A stretch of DNA of 5,558 bases, taken from assembly GCA_031277045.1 (NCBI GenBank), contig JAISLX010000023.1, positions 1-5,558 on the forward strand. Direction: 5' to 3'. The DNA is from Treponema sp. GTDB taxonomy: Bacteria; Spirochaetota; Spirochaetia; Treponematales; Breznakiellaceae. Below are positions 4,916 through 5,558 of the stretch, in pieces. How positions within the stretch are numbered: position 1 is the first letter of the stretch; each line of letters starts with the position of its first letter. The position numbers and the translations under genes are program-made. The notes beneath the pieces were generated by a model, which was not told the origin of the DNA, made no database searches, and was given only the letters and a program-made list of their open reading frames with translations.

Positions 4916-5272
4916 ATGCCATCTCACAAACACCTTATTCCCCCCTGCGGTCCCAAATACGACCGCTTCTTCAAGAACATCGTCCAGTACGTCGGGCTGA
5001 TGTGCGGCGGGTCCAGCCCCCAGTGGACCCATATCCCCCAGGCCGAGGTGACCATCCTCACCAACGCCTATGCGGACTGGTACACCGGCTATTCCCGGAC
5101 CCTCAAGCCCCATCTCCCGGCGGACACGGCGGCCATGAAGGACGCCTACCCCCGGAGCAGCAAGATCCTCTCCCGGTTCATCCAGGTCTGGATCCGGGGC
5201 TACGAGAACAGCAAGGGCGGCAAGGAAGAGGAAGGGTCCTTCGGCCCCATGCTGAGCGCGGTCATTCCCTAA
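4916..5272 (+). CDS. Short paralogue of the GGSSPxWTHIP family with the middle missing
   Basis: A 118-aa protein. Residues 1-93 align without a gap to residues 1-93 of the 3571-4248 product, with 35 identities by my count, including GGSSP, WTHIPQ, AY, W55, Y59, TL and DT. After RFIQVWI it lacks the FPPVTNEDR link and the beta-rich domain and goes straight to YENSKGGKEEEGSFGPMLSAVIP. That tail matches the C-terminus of the full-length copy (TGPWGDVKHVVVG against EGSFGPMLSAVIP). About 107 residues are gone, in frame. No Shine-Dalgarno sequence is visible before the ATG at 4916, and the IS left end lies about 20 bases upstream, so the original promoter and ribosome site may have been displaced. 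It may be an untranslated remnant or a working single-domain form. It is followed at once by an IS5-like remnant. Confidence 0.6.
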   Translation: MPSHKHLIPPCGPKYDRFFKNIVQYVGLMCGGSSPQWTHIPQAEVTILTNAYADWYTGYSRTLKPHLPADTAAMKDAYPRSSKILSRFIQVWIRGYENSKGGKEEEGSFGPMLSAVIP

Positions 5273-5289
5273 CGGGATTCGGCCGCAGA

Positions 5290-5558
5290 GGGATACGGAT
5301 GACCGATGGGCCATTGGGTTCATCTTGTCCGGGGGGGGGCTTCCGATGCGGGCACTGGCCGGCTTTTACTGGACACCCACCATAGGGCGGATAAAGGAAC
5401 CCGGCGTGGGGGGGCGGTTTTCCTGGTAATGGACCGGGCCTATGAGGGGTGGGAGACCCGATGGCTGGCGTTTGAGTGGGGCTATACGGCGGTGGTTCCG
5501 CCTAAAAAGAACCGGAAGGACCGGTGGGAGTATGACAAGGAGTTGTATAAACAGAGGA
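5290..5558 (+). pseudogene. IS5-like DDE transposase remnant, frameshifted, cut by window end
   Basis: The clear part, in the frame of 5339 onward, reads ASDAGTGRLLLDTHHRADKG and then FLVMDRAYEGWETRW, GYTAVVPPKKNRKDRWEYDK and ELYKQR. This is the second catalytic block of IS5-family (IS427/ISL2-like) transposases, with the Asp in MDRAY and the typical PPKKNRK...YDKELYK. The third acidic residue would lie beyond the window. Upstream, FILSGGG is in another frame (5319-5339) and MTDGPLG, which resembles the first-Asp block, in a third (5299-5319). The two shifts lie near 5317-5320 and in a run of nine Gs (5331-5339); one added base at each would restore the frame. The N-terminal half is absent: the preceding sequence belongs to the 4916-5272 gene. 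No terminal inverted repeat is visible. Confidence 0.75.

Noticed and set aside
4903..5385. 160-codon plus-strand frame overlapping the short paralogue
   Set aside because: Out-of-frame shadow with Pro/Arg-rich composition; only its last part (MTDGPLG, near 5299-5319) is meaningful, as a piece of the IS5-like remnant.
5306..5558. A fresh ATG at 5306 as the start of a real gene
   Set aside because: A TGA lies 3 bases before that codon in the same frame, and residues before the G run (MGHWVHLVRG) do not fit the transposase, whereas the neighbouring frames do. A frameshifted remnant is the better reading.

Overview
The window looks like a piece of a GC-rich spirochaete chromosome, most likely a Treponema-type organism from a gut or termite-associated lineage. 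This rests on the lipoprotein signal, the style of the conserved hypothetical proteins, and two copies of a protein family (GGSSPxWTHIP signature) that I associate with treponemes. It is recognition from memory, not a database match. The left 3.6 kb is ordinary, tightly packed chromosome. The right 2 kb is an accessory patch with two degraded insertion sequences and a duplicated gene.

Left part: positions 1-203 hold a strong minus-strand promoter that fires out of the window, a long near-perfect hairpin abutting that promoter, and two smaller hairpins. Next come two minus-strand genes that overlap by 4 bp (GTGA) and form one transcription unit. The upstream one (1814-2593) is a 259-aa protein that weakly resembles a nucleotidyltransferase. 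The downstream one (204-1817) is a 537-aa lipoprotein with an HEGFH zinc-metallopeptidase motif. A short divergent intergenic region (about 2594-2662) separates them from a plus-strand pair that also overlaps by 4 bp (ATGA): a 193-201-aa conserved-looking hypothetical protein and a clear DUF167/YggU-family protein.

Right part: a minus-strand gene of 225 aa (3571-4248) meets the YggU gene tail to tail with 3 bp between them. Beyond its start lies a 0.6-kb IS200/IS605-group element (about 4310-4900) with CAAG-loop hairpins at both ends. Its tnpA is doubly dead: it has a one-base frameshift, and Ser sits where the catalytic Tyr should be. On the other side of this element, head to head with the 225-aa gene, is a 118-aa paralogue (4916-5272). 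It keeps the N-terminal domain and the C-terminal tail but lacks about 107 residues in between. The window ends in an IS5-like DDE transposase remnant (about 5290-5558+) broken by two frameshifts, one of them in a run of nine Gs.

The most interesting items are the putative secreted HExxH lipoprotein coupled to the cytoplasmic partner gene, the paralogue with its middle removed, the tnpA that lost its nucleophile, and the hairpin/promoter arrangement at the left edge. I see no CRISPR array, tRNA, rRNA or recognisable defence system.
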